A DNA stretch of 64,000 nucleotides from Candidatus Omnitrophota bacterium (GCA_023227945.1 JALOCC010000001.1:153199-217198), one strand, 5' to 3'. Counted from the first letter of the stretch, positions 16,848-25,117 are shown. Program-made: numbers and translations. Notes: a model not told the origin generated them from the sequence alone.

Positions 16848-17996
16848 ATGGAGCCTTTCATCTCTATAATTGTGCCGGTAAGGAATATGGAAAGAACCAT
16901 AGGTAAAACCTTCGAATATCTTATGGGTGCAGAGTACCCCCGCGATAAAATGGAAATTGTATTTGCTGATGGTGGAAGCACCGATAGCACAATTTCAATA
17001 ATAAAAAACTATCAAAAAGAACACCCTTACATCAAACTTGTAGAAATTCCCAAATGCCCTTCTCCGGGCTTTGCCAGGACTAAGGCCTTAGAAGTTGTGA
17101 AAGGAGATCTTGTGTTCTTCACCGACGGAGATTGCGCACCCTGCAAAGACTGGATATATAAAATGCTCGAAGTATTTAAAACGGACGCAAAAATAGGTGC
17201 TGTAGGCGGAGAAATACTTACGTTAAAAGTTGACCCAAATAATCTGGTTGAGATTTTCTGCCAGGCGTTCGGCTTTAACCGGGTTTCCTGGCGTTACGGG
17301 AATCTACAGGAAGGCTACTACCCGGATTTAAGCGATATGGCGCCGACTCAAGTATGCGGGCACAGAGCATATTTCTTTGTTACAGCCAATGTTGCCTACA
17401 GAAAAGAAGTCATAGATGAAAATTCACGAAAATTCTGGGACTTGCCTACCGGTGAAGATATTGATTTCGGCATAAGAGCAAGAAAAAAGGGGTGGAAATT
17501 TTATTTTCTTCCCTCAGCTTCGGTTGAGCACATGCATAGAGCGGATTTGCCGGCGCTTTTAAAAGTATGGAAATCATACGGCGCAGCGCACCCGCCGCTA
17601 CTTCGTGCACATAGCACAGACCGCATGGAAATAATTTTTCAGTTTCTCGGCAAATACCCCGAGCACCCGATATTGCGCATACCATTTTTTGTAAAAGGAT
17701 TCATTTACATAGGCAACTTTCATCTGATGCATATCTTTGGCGCATTGTTTTTGCTGTTTTTTATTTTACAATGGGGGTTCCCTTGCTCTTTCTGGCTTAA
17801 ATTGTTTGCCTGGGTATCGTTGGCGATAACTTCATATGTAAAATTTAAATACTTTAGAATGATATTTAACATAGAGCCCTATGACAAATGGATTGAATTC
17901 GCGAAGATGAAATATCTAACTAATCTTTATTTTGTTAAAGGCGGGCTGAAAGGTTCATTTAAAAACGGAACTTTTTGTATAGAACCTAGCTTCTAA
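16848..17996 (+). CDS. Family 2 glycosyltransferase, membrane-anchored
   Basis: This 382-residue protein has a GT-A type N-terminal domain: SIIVPVRNMERTIGKTFEYL, then FADGGSTDST near residue 39 and FTDGDCAPCKDW with the metal-binding DxD-like acidic pair near 92-94, and later TGEDIDFGIRARKKGW (about 201-216). Near 290-330 is at least one long hydrophobic membrane segment. It would transfer a sugar from a nucleotide donor to a lipid or polysaccharide at the inner membrane; donor and acceptor cannot be inferred. A strong ribosome-binding site and a perfect hairpin precede it. No other glycan genes are nearby. Confidence 0.85.
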   Translation: MEPFISIIVPVRNMERTIGKTFEYLMGAEYPRDKMEIVFADGGSTDSTISIIKNYQKEHPYIKLVEIPKCPSPGFARTKALEVVKGDLVFFTDGDCAPCKDWIYKMLEVFKTDAKIGAVGGEILTLKVDPNNLVEIFCQAFGFNRVSWRYGNLQEGYYPDLSDMAPTQVCGHRAYFFVTANVAYRKEVIDENSRKFWDLPTGEDIDFGIRARKKGWKFYFLPSASVEHMHRADLPALLKVWKSYGAAHPPLLRAHSTDRMEIIFQFLGKYPEHPILRIPFFVKGFIYIGNFHLMHIFGALFLLFFILQWGFPCSFWLKLFAWVSLAITSYVKFKYFRMIFNIEPYDKWIEFAKMKYLTNLYFVKGGLKGSFKNGTFCIEPSF

Positions 17997-17997
17997 A

Positions 17998-18062
17998 GAA
18001 AGCTTTCAGCTATCAGTCTTCAGCTCTCAGCTGAAAGCTGACGACTGAAGGCAGAGAGCTTT
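17998..18062. repeat. Family C palindrome (agctttcagc words)
   Basis: aaagctttcagctatcagtc and ttcagctctcagctgaaagc, ctgacgactgaagg, agagcttt. The same family is found at 31744, 33560, 52654 and 59562. Confidence 0.8.
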
Positions 18063-18073
18063 AAAGGAGACGT

Positions 18074-18430
18074 ATGTGGATTGGTTATGTAATTTTGGGT
18101 TTGGCTGCTGGGACGCTTAGTGGGCTTTTAGGCATCGGCGGAGGATTAATCCTTATACCAGCACTTGTTTATATCTTTGGGTTAACACAACATCAAGCTC
18201 AGGGCACGACCCTTGCCTTTATGATTCCACCCATAGGTTTACTTGCCGCGCTTAAATATTATCACGACGGCAACGTAAAACTTAATATTGCTATGTTCAT
18301 GTGCTTGGGGTTTTTTATTGGCGGACTGTTGGGGGCAATGTTCGTTAACAAAATACCAGAACTTTTGCTTAAAAGGATATTCGGCATAGCTTTATTGTTG
18401 GCTTCTCTGCGGATGATTTTTGGAAAATGA
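18074..18430 (+). CDS. TauE/SafE-family membrane protein, half-size
   Basis: This 118-residue protein has about four membrane helices and the family motif GLLGIGGGLILIPALV at residues 17-32, followed by the ATTLAFMIPPI-like segment QGTTLAFMIPPIG. TauE/SafE proteins export sulphur-containing or other anions and are normally about 250 residues with two such repeats; this is one repeat only. The frame closes with a normal stop and no second repeat follows, so it probably works as a homodimer of half-transporters. Substrate unknown. Confidence 0.75.
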   Translation: MWIGYVILGLAAGTLSGLLGIGGGLILIPALVYIFGLTQHQAQGTTLAFMIPPIGLLAALKYYHDGNVKLNIAMFMCLGFFIGGLLGAMFVNKIPELLLKRIFGIALLLASLRMIFGK

Positions 18431-18485
18431 ACCCTTTCCTAAGCCCTAACGGCGTTTAGTTTAAAAGGCAAAAGAGAATAATTCA

Positions 18486-18917
18486 TCAACGCACGTCTTT
18501 CTCGATTATTTTAAGTAAATCTTCTCTTAATTTATCTTTTGTCCACAGGCAGTAACCTACATAAAGGTCATATTTCAGCGAATAAAATACATTAGGAGCG
18601 CATTCCCAGGTTTTAAAACTCATCGGTAATTTACTATAAGAAATATCAATATACGTACCTTCTTTCTTTCCGATTTTCTTCCATGGTTCACCATATGTAA
18701 TGTAAAGCTCGTCCCTGCGCGATTTCTTTAGCGCAGTATTATCAAAAGCCTTGAGGTCACTGTGGTTTTGTTTTAACACAATGATATCATCATAAATCTT
18801 CTTGATTATTTCGTTGCCGCCTTGGATGTAAGATTCGGCGAAAGCATTTGGAGCAAAGGGTATCAAGGAAACGAAAAATAGAATTGCCAGAATGCACGCT
18901 TGCATATTTTTTGTCAT
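18486..18917 (-). CDS. Secreted protein of unknown function
   Basis: This 143-residue protein has an N-terminal signal peptide (ACILAILFFVSLIPFAPNAFA). The mature part includes LYITYGEPWKKIGKKEGTYIDISY and two cysteines, C114 and C131 (WECAPN and GYCLWT regions), which could form a disulphide outside the cytoplasm. The ribosome-binding site aagaaagggg precedes the ATG on the minus strand. I do not recognise the family. It is first in reading order after the DUF4870 gene in a minus-strand group of six genes. Confidence 0.6.
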   Translation of the reverse strand: MTKNMQACILAILFFVSLIPFAPNAFAESYIQGGNEIIKKIYDDIIVLKQNHSDLKAFDNTALKKSRRDELYITYGEPWKKIGKKEGTYIDISYSKLPMSFKTWECAPNVFYSLKYDLYVGYCLWTKDKLREDLLKIIEKDVR

Positions 18918-19011
18918 TTTTACCCCTTTCTTAAAAGTACCCCAGTCACCGGTCTTAAGCCGCCCAGTTTTGACTTGCCAGTAGAGCTATGGGGCGCTTC
19001 TTTAGCAAAAA

Positions 19012-19341
19012 TTACTTTATAAACCTAATACATAGGGGATACTTAAAATCTTCACCTTTACTTGTCTTTACGGCTGCAATGATTACCATAACATAATTAA
19101 AAATTATTACCGCAGGGAAAAGAAAAAAGCCAATCAGCATAAATGCCGAAAGCCACGCCCCAATTAGATAAATTATGATAGAAATCTGAAAATTTAAAGA
19201 TTCTTTGCCATTCTTGTCGACGGCTGCCGATTCGCCATTCTTAACTAACCAGAGAATCAAAGGTCCCAAAAATCCGATTAGCCCCAAAAGATGACATGCC
19301 ATTGCTAAATTGTTCTCTTGTTTATTCTGCGCTTCTGCCAT
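19012..19341 (-). CDS. DUF4870 domain membrane protein
   Basis: At about 109 residues with three membrane segments, it shows the DUF4870 (Tic20-like) pattern: LAMACHLLGLIGFLGPLILWL, then ESLNFQISIIIYLIGAWL, and a last helix AVIIFNYVMVIIAAVKTSKGE with the terminal FKYPLCIRFIK. The function of the family is not established. A GTG two codons upstream is in frame, but ATG 19341 has the ideal spacing to aaggagg. Confidence 0.8.
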   Translation of the reverse strand: MAEAQNKQENNLAMACHLLGLIGFLGPLILWLVKNGESAAVDKNGKESLNFQISIIIYLIGAWLSAFMLIGFFLFPAVIIFNYVMVIIAAVKTSKGEDFKYPLCIRFIK

Positions 19342-19395
19342 AAACACCTCCTTAATGACCCCGACGTAACGTCGGCGGGATACAATAAAATAATA

Positions 19396-19806
19396 CTATC
19401 CCCAAAATATCCATCCGAATAACCGTACAGCTATATAATAAAGCTTTGCAAACCCAAAGCCATTATTTTTCAAAATAATATAAAATTCTCTATCAACTTC
19501 CTTGCGTTTGATGAATGATTTTACATCTCGGCTAAACTGGTAAAAAACGTCGTGGATTAAAGAAGCATAATAAGTTTTGCTTTGCCCTGTATCAAAATTT
19601 AAAACCCCTTCAAATGTCCCGACATAAACATCTTTTATCTTTAACTTAGGGCTGCAGCCATCCCAGGCATAGCCTTTATAATTGCTGCCTTTTACGATAA
19701 CCGTGCCATCAGAATCAAGCTTAAGCCACTCATTTTCGAATGCGCGTTCTTTTATCAGTGATGGATAGTTATAATCTTTCTTTATACAATATACGTAAAC
19801 ACCCAT
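19396..19806 (-). CDS. DUF1353-like protein
   Basis: This 136-residue protein contains YAWDGCSPK (about residues 46-54) and ASLIHDVFYQF (about 81-91), resembling the DUF1353 family found in phages and bacteria, whose conserved Asp and His-Asp pair suggests a metal-dependent hydrolase-like site. The C-terminus is hydrophobic (AVRLFGWIFWG). The gene begins 4 nt after the stop of the small membrane gene upstream on the same strand, so they are probably co-transcribed. Family assignment is by motif only. Confidence 0.55.
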   Translation of the reverse strand: MGVYVYCIKKDYNYPSLIKERAFENEWLKLDSDGTVIVKGSNYKGYAWDGCSPKLKIKDVYVGTFEGVLNFDTGQSKTYYASLIHDVFYQFSRDVKSFIKRKEVDREFYIILKNNGFGFAKLYYIAVRLFGWIFWG

Positions 19807-19809
19807 ACT

Positions 19810-20061
19810 TTACTTTTTTCTTGCCGTTGTTATGAGGGGCAACGCAAAGCAAAATACTAAAACTATTGCGCCGACAGCTATGGTATATTGCGCAATAAAC
19901 AAATGTAATGAAACCGCCGCTTTAGGTATTGTCCCCAGGGCAACAGGTGAATTTTTCCAGCTTTCCATTGCTATTTGCATTACCAGGTTGAACATAATAT
20001 TCAAGGCGATAAATGAAAGAAATAAAATAATCGCACGTAAGATTACTGATACCCACTTCAT
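19810..20061 (-). CDS. Small two-helix membrane protein
   Basis: This 83-residue protein has two hydrophobic segments (VILRAIILFLSFIALNIMF and FIAQYTIAVGAIVLVFCFALPLI) and a positively charged end (TARKK). aaggaggataaaaa precedes the ATG. It is immediately upstream of the DUF1353-like gene. No family is recognised. Confidence 0.6.
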   Translation of the reverse strand: MKWVSVILRAIILFLSFIALNIMFNLVMQIAMESWKNSPVALGTIPKAAVSLHLFIAQYTIAVGAIVLVFCFALPLITTARKK

Positions 20062-20125
20062 TTTTTATCCTCCTTATTGCCAACGATAAACTATTTCGCC
20101 ATCCAAGATTTACACTTTACTATTT

Positions 20126-20374
20126 TTATTCTTCTTTACGCAGTTTCCTTTTCAAGAATTCCCCGAAAAGAAAAAGCATTGATGAACAAAACAGGCCTTT
20201 GGCAAAAAAATACATCTGAAGATTCATCTCTGCCGGGTCAATAATGTTTTTACCTCTTAAAAACGGCGATTTATCGCCAAAGCTTACAAAATACCCGCCG
20301 AAATAGAGCCAAGAACAAATAATCAGAATCAAAAGCGCTACGATTGGGTTTATCCATTTGAGATAGAATCTCAT
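20126..20374 (-). CDS. Small two-helix membrane protein
   Basis: This 82-residue protein has two membrane segments (NPIVALLILIICSWLYFGGYF and FFAKGLFCSSMLFLFGEFL) and a basic-acidic tail (KRKLRKEE). A gaggt ribosome-binding site precedes the ATG. It lies between the NYN-domain gene and other small membrane genes on the same strand. Function unknown. Confidence 0.55.
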   Translation of the reverse strand: MRFYLKWINPIVALLILIICSWLYFGGYFVSFGDKSPFLRGKNIIDPAEMNLQMYFFAKGLFCSSMLFLFGEFLKRKLRKEE

Positions 20375-20401
20375 TTGACCTCTTTTTTAGTAAATAGTAT
20401 C

Positions 20402-21220
20402 TTATTTATTCCGCAATTTTTCTATTTTTTCTATATGTAATTTGTCCTTAATAGTTAATGCTTTTCCAGCAAAATATTCTTTTTTATTGCGAAAAGAAAA
20501 ACTTATTTCATGATTTTCTTGTGATGCTATTTTTATATCGGTTACTAAAAGATTAGTATAAGAAATTTTTTGTTCATGCAACTCTGTTTCAATAACCCAT
20601 TTTGTTGGTTTTTTTATATTTGTTCCAGGGATATTATACGGCAATTGTGACATTGCCAAAGTGGCGTGGCGTATAGTTTTAATAAAATCAGCCAGTCTCA
20701 TTAGTTGTTTTGATGGGTGACAATTTGGCGGAAGCAGTAAGCCAATTATTTTCTTATGTTGCTTTTTTACAATGCTGATAGATTCTGCAAGGTCACTGTC
20801 ATTCGAAATTATCACAGCACAGTCATATTGATTCATCCAGGCATCGTTTAGTAAATGAACAGCAAGATTAACATCCGAGCCTTTTTCTTCAGTTTTAATT
20901 ATTTTGACAAATTTTTGATTATCTGTGGGGTTGGCTAATATAGCCCAGGCGTCATGGCTAAGAAAATGTCCGTAGTATTCAGAAAATCCGGAAGTATATT
21001 CTTTTAATGCCTTTATATATGTTTGTTGATTTTTGGGTTTATGGGGGTCAGTTTTACCAGAAACCGTGGCCGTGAAGTATTTAATCTCTTCGATTTTGTG
21101 TGTTTTATCTAAGATCGTTTGGCAAAGTTTTTTTAAGTCCAACCATTTGTAAGGAGAATCTTTCAGGCCGCGATAATAGAGGTTAAAGCCATCAATATAT
21201 ATCCACGTTCTTTGAGTCAT
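20402..21220 (-). CDS. NYN-domain (LabA-like PIN-fold) protein
   Basis: This protein of about 272 residues has the NYN/LabA nuclease-like fold: WIYIDGFNLYYRG at the N-terminus (first acidic residue), GSDVNLAVHLLNDAW in the middle and VIISNDSDLAESI near residues 140-152, together giving the acidic metal site. NYN proteins are thought to process or cleave RNA. The C-terminal 70 residues have no recognised domain. The likely start is ATG at 21220; an in-frame TTG three codons earlier is possible. A double hairpin lies directly upstream (21239-21283), possibly controlling expression. Confidence 0.8.
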   Translation of the reverse strand: MTQRTWIYIDGFNLYYRGLKDSPYKWLDLKKLCQTILDKTHKIEEIKYFTATVSGKTDPHKPKNQQTYIKALKEYTSGFSEYYGHFLSHDAWAILANPTDNQKFVKIIKTEEKGSDVNLAVHLLNDAWMNQYDCAVIISNDSDLAESISIVKKQHKKIIGLLLPPNCHPSKQLMRLADFIKTIRHATLAMSQLPYNIPGTNIKKPTKWVIETELHEQKISYTNLLVTDIKIASQENHEISFSFRNKKEYFAGKALTIKDKLHIEKIEKLRNK

Positions 21221-21238
21221 TGTGGACAAAAATAAGCA

Positions 21239-21283
21239 GGGGCTGCCAAAAGGCAGCCCCGCGCCTTGGGTCGAAGCCCAAGG
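21239..21283 (-). terminator. Double GC-rich hairpin upstream of NYN gene
   Basis: Two perfect stems lie side by side: ggggctgcc-aaaa-ggcagcccc (21239-21260) and ccttggg-tcgaag-cccaagg (21264-21283). Read on the minus strand, the second stem met is followed by tgcttattttt, a T-rich run, so it could be an intrinsic terminator or attenuator before the NYN gene. Confidence 0.55.
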
Positions 21284-21460
21284 GTAGTTAGCATATTTCT
21301 TTCAATTAAAATATATACCATAACAACCATTTTTGTCAAATTTTTATTTTACTCATTATACCACCCCCATCATAAATCAAAAGTATTTTTAAGCACAGAT
21401 TGTATAGCTAGAGTTAACCTAAATCAACGAATAAACTAACATTTGAAACTACCCGCATTC

Positions 21461-21466
21461 TATAAT
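21461..21466 (+). promoter_or_regulatory. Possible -10 element for pyrD-pyrF
   Basis: TATAAT lies 11 nt before the pyrD ATG in an AT-rich stretch. No -35 at 17 nt is convincing (ttgaaa lies only 12 nt upstream). If used, transcription would start about 5 nt before the ATG, giving an almost leaderless message. Confidence 0.4.
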
Positions 21467-21477
21467 ACAATAGGTAA

Positions 21478-22380
21478 ATGAATTTACGCGTAAAAGTAGG
21501 TAATTTCAACCTTCCAACCCCGGTTATTTGCGCTTCCGGGACTTTTGGCTACGGAGAAGAGTTAAAAGGCCTGGTTAACTTTAAAAATATCGGCGCAATA
21601 ACTACCAAAACCATTACTCCGCAGGCGCGTGCCGGAAACCCTCCCCCTAGAATTTATGAGACAGAATACGGAGTTATCAATTCAATCGGACTGGAAAATC
21701 CCGGGCTAGAGGGCTTTCTGGAAGAAAAACTCCCAATGCTTGTTAAGCTGCCCGTAAAATCAATCATAAGCGTCGGCGGGTTTTCGCAGGAAGATTACGA
21801 GGAAATAGTTAAGCGGCTCGAAGACAAAAAAATAGAAGCTCTTGAAATTAATCTTTCCTGCCCTAATATCAAAATGAAAAAAATGTTTTCTCAAAACAAA
21901 GAGTTAACTTACAATCTAGTGAAGTCTTTACGAGCGCTTACCAAAAAAACTCTGATCATAAAAATTACACCGGAAATAGATGATATTGTAGAAATCGCAA
22001 AGGCAAGCAAAGAAGCAGGTGCGGATGCACTTTCCCTTGTAAACACTTTCTTTGCTCTTGCAATAAACATCGAAACAAAAAAGCCTTATTTGGGAAGTAT
22101 TCATGGCGGCTATTCAAGCCGGGCAATCAAGCCGCTTGCCTTATATAAAATCTGGCAGGTTTACAAGAGTGTGGATATACCAATTATTGGCGGAGGCGGC
22201 ATTGAGAATACAAACGATGCCATTGAGTTTTTTCTTGCCGGAGCAACCGCAATAAGCATCGGCACGATAAATTTAGTTTATCCAAACCGGGCAACTGATA
22301 TAGTAAAAGGGCTGAAAGATTACATGAAGAGAAAAAAGATAAGCGATATAAATGAATTAAGGGGAGGAATGCTCGCATGA
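21478..22380 (+). CDS. pyrD: Dihydroorotate dehydrogenase B, catalytic subunit
   Basis: This 300-residue class 1B enzyme oxidises dihydroorotate to orotate with FMN and works with PyrK. Visible motifs: the N-terminal FMN segment ICASGTFGYGEEL, the substrate-binding SIGLENPG, the active-site loop NLSCPN with the catalytic Cys of class 1 enzymes, the FMN-phosphate loop GGGGIENTNDAIEF near the end, and AISIGTIN. The stop overlaps the pyrF start by 4 nt, so the pair is translationally coupled. Its partner pyrK is separate, at 14.2 kb. Confidence 0.96.
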   Translation: MNLRVKVGNFNLPTPVICASGTFGYGEELKGLVNFKNIGAITTKTITPQARAGNPPPRIYETEYGVINSIGLENPGLEGFLEEKLPMLVKLPVKSIISVGGFSQEDYEEIVKRLEDKKIEALEINLSCPNIKMKKMFSQNKELTYNLVKSLRALTKKTLIIKITPEIDDIVEIAKASKEAGADALSLVNTFFALAINIETKKPYLGSIHGGYSSRAIKPLALYKIWQVYKSVDIPIIGGGGIENTNDAIEFFLAGATAISIGTINLVYPNRATDIVKGLKDYMKRKKISDINELRGGMLA

Positions 22381-23057
22381 CAGACCAAAGACTTCCTTGG
22401 GGTAGGTTAATTGTGGCGCTGGATTTGGGCAACGAAAAGGAAATAGAAAAAGTAGTAGAAATCCTTGCGCCGAAAAAGGCTAAATTTAAAATCGGCTCAA
22501 TTGCTTTTACAAAATTTGGCCCGGCCCTTGTGCAAAAATTTACAAAGAAAAATATAGATATATTCGTAGACTTAAAGCTTTATGATATTCCAAACACAAT
22601 GAAGGAAACCGCTCGCGTGATAACCGAAATTGGTTGTTGGGCATTTACCGTGCACATAAAAGCAGGTGCGGATGCGCTAGCTGCCGTAAGAGACGAGGTA
22701 AAGAGAGCTGCGGAAGAAAAAAATATCCGAAAACCGCTAATTCTTGGTGTTACTGAGCTGACCAGCTCAAAGGCTTCCCCTGAAGACGTGCTAAAATTAG
22801 TAACTCTTGCCAACGATGCAAAACTTGATGGCGTTATTGCCTCAGCGCAGGAAGCCCCGGCAATAAAAGCCAAGTTTGATAATTTAAAAGTTATTACTCC
22901 CGGCATTCGTTCGCCTTTTGATGCAAAAGGAGACCAGCAACGAATAACTACTGCAAAAACCGCTTTTGAATCAGGCGCAGACTATATTGTTGTCGGCCGG
23001 CCGATTATTTCAAAGAAAGATTATTTAAAAGCTGCCGAAGAAGTGCTTAGCGCGTAA
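22377..23057 (+). CDS. pyrF: Orotidine 5'-phosphate decarboxylase
   Basis: This 226-residue TIM-barrel enzyme makes UMP in the last step of the pathway. It shows VALDLGNEKE at the N-terminus, the catalytic DLKLYDIPNTM motif (Asp-x-Lys-x-x-Asp-Ile), and the phosphate-binding end VVGRPI. The ATG lies in the last codons of pyrD (ATGA overlap). Coupled expression with pyrD is expected. pyrE is not in the window. Confidence 0.96.
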   Translation: MTDQRLPWGRLIVALDLGNEKEIEKVVEILAPKKAKFKIGSIAFTKFGPALVQKFTKKNIDIFVDLKLYDIPNTMKETARVITEIGCWAFTVHIKAGADALAAVRDEVKRAAEEKNIRKPLILGVTELTSSKASPEDVLKLVTLANDAKLDGVIASAQEAPAIKAKFDNLKVITPGIRSPFDAKGDQQRITTAKTAFESGADYIVVGRPIISKKDYLKAAEEVLSA

Positions 23058-23117
23058 TTGCGCGATGTATAAGATAATACAAGGCCGAATGCGCACGCCT
23101 GCAAGAAAGGATCAAAA

Positions 23118-23372
23118 ATGTTAGGTTTTATATTACTTCCAACTTTTATTGTAATGTTGTGTGTTATTGGATTTCATGAAGGTTGGAAAAAGGTATTGAA
23201 AATACTTGGCTTATGGCTAGGCTCCTTTGTTTTAATGGCCGTTATAGAAACAGCCTTTGGAATAAAAGCTAAAAGCCCCACCTTTAATGTCATCTCTTTA
23301 TTGCTGTGGGGTTTATGGATTGTTGGGTTAATTATCTATAATGTTAAGGAAGGCCATATTGGAAAATTTTGA
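23118..23372 (+). CDS. Small membrane protein
   Basis: This 84-residue protein has about three hydrophobic segments (LGFILLPTFIVMLCVIGFHEGW, LWLGSFVLMAVIETAFGI, VISLLLWGLWIVGLIIYNV). An aaagga ribosome-binding site precedes the ATG. It lies between pyrF and the ATP-synthase-I-like gene. Family not recognised. Confidence 0.55.
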   Translation: MLGFILLPTFIVMLCVIGFHEGWKKVLKILGLWLGSFVLMAVIETAFGIKAKSPTFNVISLLLWGLWIVGLIIYNVKEGHIGKF

Positions 23373-23388
23373 TAAAATTTAGATAAAT

Positions 23389-23658
23389 ATGATTATTGCA
23401 ATTGGTATCCTCTTAGGCGTTCTAACCGGAGTGATTAATTTTTTCATCTTTGAAAAGCAGATGAAAGAATTTTTAGCTGGCAAGAAATGGCATTTAATAA
23501 TCGCCGGTTATATAGCCAGATACGCCCTGATAGGCCTTGTTTTCTATTTTTCAAGTAAAAAAGCAAAGCCGCTTTTTATAGGAACTTTGCTTGGATTTTT
23601 CCTTGCACAGGTTATATTTTTTTCAAAAAAAGCCAGGTCCTCCAGGCTTACTTCATAG
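23389..23658 (+). CDS. Membrane protein resembling ATP synthase subunit I
   Basis: This 89-residue protein has helices arranged like AtpI/AtpR-type small subunits: IAIGILLGVLTGVINFFIFEKQM, then HLIIAGYIARYALIGLVFYFS with an Arg in the second helix, and IGTLLGFFLAQVIFFSKK. Such proteins help assemble or tune the ion site of rotary ATPase rings. Its position 250 nt upstream of the V-ATPase operon supports this, but a strong terminator-like hairpin lies between them, so co-transcription is doubtful. The sequence match is loose. Confidence 0.45.
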   Translation: MIIAIGILLGVLTGVINFFIFEKQMKEFLAGKKWHLIIAGYIARYALIGLVFYFSSKKAKPLFIGTLLGFFLAQVIFFSKKARSSRLTS

Positions 23659-23721
23659 GAATAAGCATCTTCCCCATCGATTTTAAATCCCTTGAATTTA
23701 TTAGGTAAATAGCTTATAATT

Positions 23722-23753
23722 GAAAGACTGGCAAAGATATTTGCCAGTCTTTC
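23722..23753 (+). terminator. Perfect 14-bp hairpin, probable bidirectional terminator
   Basis: gaaagactggcaaa and tttgccagtctttc flank a 4-nt loop (gata). It separates the pyrF/membrane-protein genes from the V-ATPase operon. Confidence 0.7.
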
Positions 23754-23885
23754 ATCCTGAAGCCCGAAGGGCTGAAGGATCTGAGGAGCAAAGTGATGAA
23801 GGACCTATAATATTTGGAGTACTTATCCTCCTTCGCCCTTCAGCAATTCATAGCTGGTAGGGCTTCGGAGGACGTCACCAGATAA
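23754..23885. repeat. Palindromic repeat (gaagcccgaagggctgaagg words)
   Basis: atcctgaagcccgaagggctg and aaggatctgaggagc are mirrored by tcctccttcgcccttcagc and agggcttcggagga further on, giving a large imperfect hairpin before the V-ATPase operon. A TATAAT is present at 23806 but has no good -35. Confidence 0.55.
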
Positions 23886-23904
23886 ATACATTAAGGTGTT
23901 CCAC

Positions 23905-24525
23905 ATGGCAGAAGACTTAAAAAGACTTATTGAGAAAATTCAAAAAGAAGGCATTGAGGCTGCAAAAGAAAAGGCTTCTAAAATCGAAGCCCAGGCCCAT
24001 GCCCAGGCCCAGGCGATAATTTCAAAGGCTAAAGAAGAGGCTAACCGGTTGCTTGAACAGGCAAAAGCCGAAATTATACGCCAGAAAGAAGCCACTACAA
24101 ATTTACTTCGCCAGTCCGCGAGAGATACAGTTATCGGCCTACGCCAGGAATTGCTTCAGAAGCTATCAAATGTCATAAAAAAAGAAACTCACGCCGCCCT
24201 AAAAGCCAAGGACTTATCTGAAATCCTGATTAAATTGATGAAGGAATGCTCTAAAGAAACCGGTTCAAACGTGGAAATAACATTAAGCAAGGAAGATGCA
24301 GATAAGCTTACCCAGGCATTTATTTCGGGTTTCAAGGAAGAGCTTAAAAAGGGAATTACTTTAAAAACTTCCGACGAAATATCAGGAGGTTTTCTTATCA
24401 GCTACGATGCCGGTAAATCCCAATTCGATTTTACTGATTCTGCTTTGGCCCAATATCTCGCCCAGTATGTGCAGGGCAGGCTTGATGATATTTTGCAGCC
24501 CGCATCCACGAAAACCAAGCCTTAA
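23905..24525 (+). CDS. atpE: V-type ATP synthase subunit E
   Basis: This protein of about 206 residues is a peripheral-stalk subunit. A long charged helix runs from residue 1 to about 110, rich in Ala, Lys, Glu and Gln (AKEKASKIEAQAHAQAQAI), followed by a globular C-terminal part (SGGFLISYDAGKSQFDFTD) typical of V/A-ATPase subunit E. The ribosome-binding site ttaaggtg fits ATG 23905, not 23896. It is first of seven co-directional genes, and one nucleotide separates it from the DUF2764 gene. The symbol follows V/A-ATPase usage, not F-type. Confidence 0.88.
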   Translation: MAEDLKRLIEKIQKEGIEAAKEKASKIEAQAHAQAQAIISKAKEEANRLLEQAKAEIIRQKEATTNLLRQSARDTVIGLRQELLQKLSNVIKKETHAALKAKDLSEILIKLMKECSKETGSNVEITLSKEDADKLTQAFISGFKEELKKGITLKTSDEISGGFLISYDAGKSQFDFTDSALAQYLAQYVQGRLDDILQPASTKTKP

Positions 24526-24526
24526 T

Positions 24527-25078
24527 ATGCCAAATTATCACCCATATCTTATTTCAAGTTTACCATATCTTCGGCTCGACATGAAAGCACCGATTGGGTT
24601 TAAGCGTTTTTTAGAGCTTTGCAGCGATTCTATACCAAAAGATGAACTCGCGATTTTAGAAAATTCCCCCGATATTATTAAAGAACAACAGAAATTTTAT
24701 GTTAAGCCGAAACCCATCGTAAAAGCCTGGCGTGATTTTGAATTTATGCTGCGCAATGAATTAGTCAAAATTAGGGCAAAACGGCTGCATAAAGATGCCA
24801 CGTCTTATTTGCGCGCTCCCCTGGATGCGGAATTTTCATCTGCGCATACAATTGGCGAGATTGCGCGCCAGCCACATCCTCTGGAAACTGAACGTAGGCT
24901 TGATGCATTACGTTGGAATAAACTTGATGAATTATGCTTCGGCCATTACTTTGATTTGGAATTCCTTTTTGTTTACGCCCAGAAATTACTTATCTTGGAA
25001 CGTTGGGACAGAATTCGCAGCGCAGATAAGCAGAAGTTGCTTAATGGCGTATTGGAAGCAGTTGCACAACATTTGTGA
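24527..25078 (+). CDS. DUF2764 protein of V-type ATPase operon
   Basis: This 183-residue protein starts with NYHPYLISSLPYLRLDMKAP, the typical opening of DUF2764 proteins (xxYYLVASLPxLxFDxKPP). The family occurs in V-ATPase operons of Bacteroidetes, spirochaetes and Chlamydiae between E and A, where the usual subunit C is missing, so it is likely to be a functional counterpart of the C subunit linking stator or rotor to the ring. The ATG is 2 nt after the E stop. The mature protein is helical with conserved WRDFEFMLRNELVKIRAKRL. Confidence 0.82.
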   Translation: MPNYHPYLISSLPYLRLDMKAPIGFKRFLELCSDSIPKDELAILENSPDIIKEQQKFYVKPKPIVKAWRDFEFMLRNELVKIRAKRLHKDATSYLRAPLDAEFSSAHTIGEIARQPHPLETERRLDALRWNKLDELCFGHYFDLEFLFVYAQKLLILERWDRIRSADKQKLLNGVLEAVAQHL

Positions 25079-25117
25079 CAGATAGCAGATTGCAGATAGT
25101 AGATAAAATAAAAACAC

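Noticed and set aside
18918-19011. c-di-GMP (GEMM)-like riboswitch upstream of the minus-strand secreted protein
   Set aside because: The stretch has several ccagt/ccggt words and GC-rich pairing, but I could not place the GEMM core sequence or tetraloop receptor; left unassigned.
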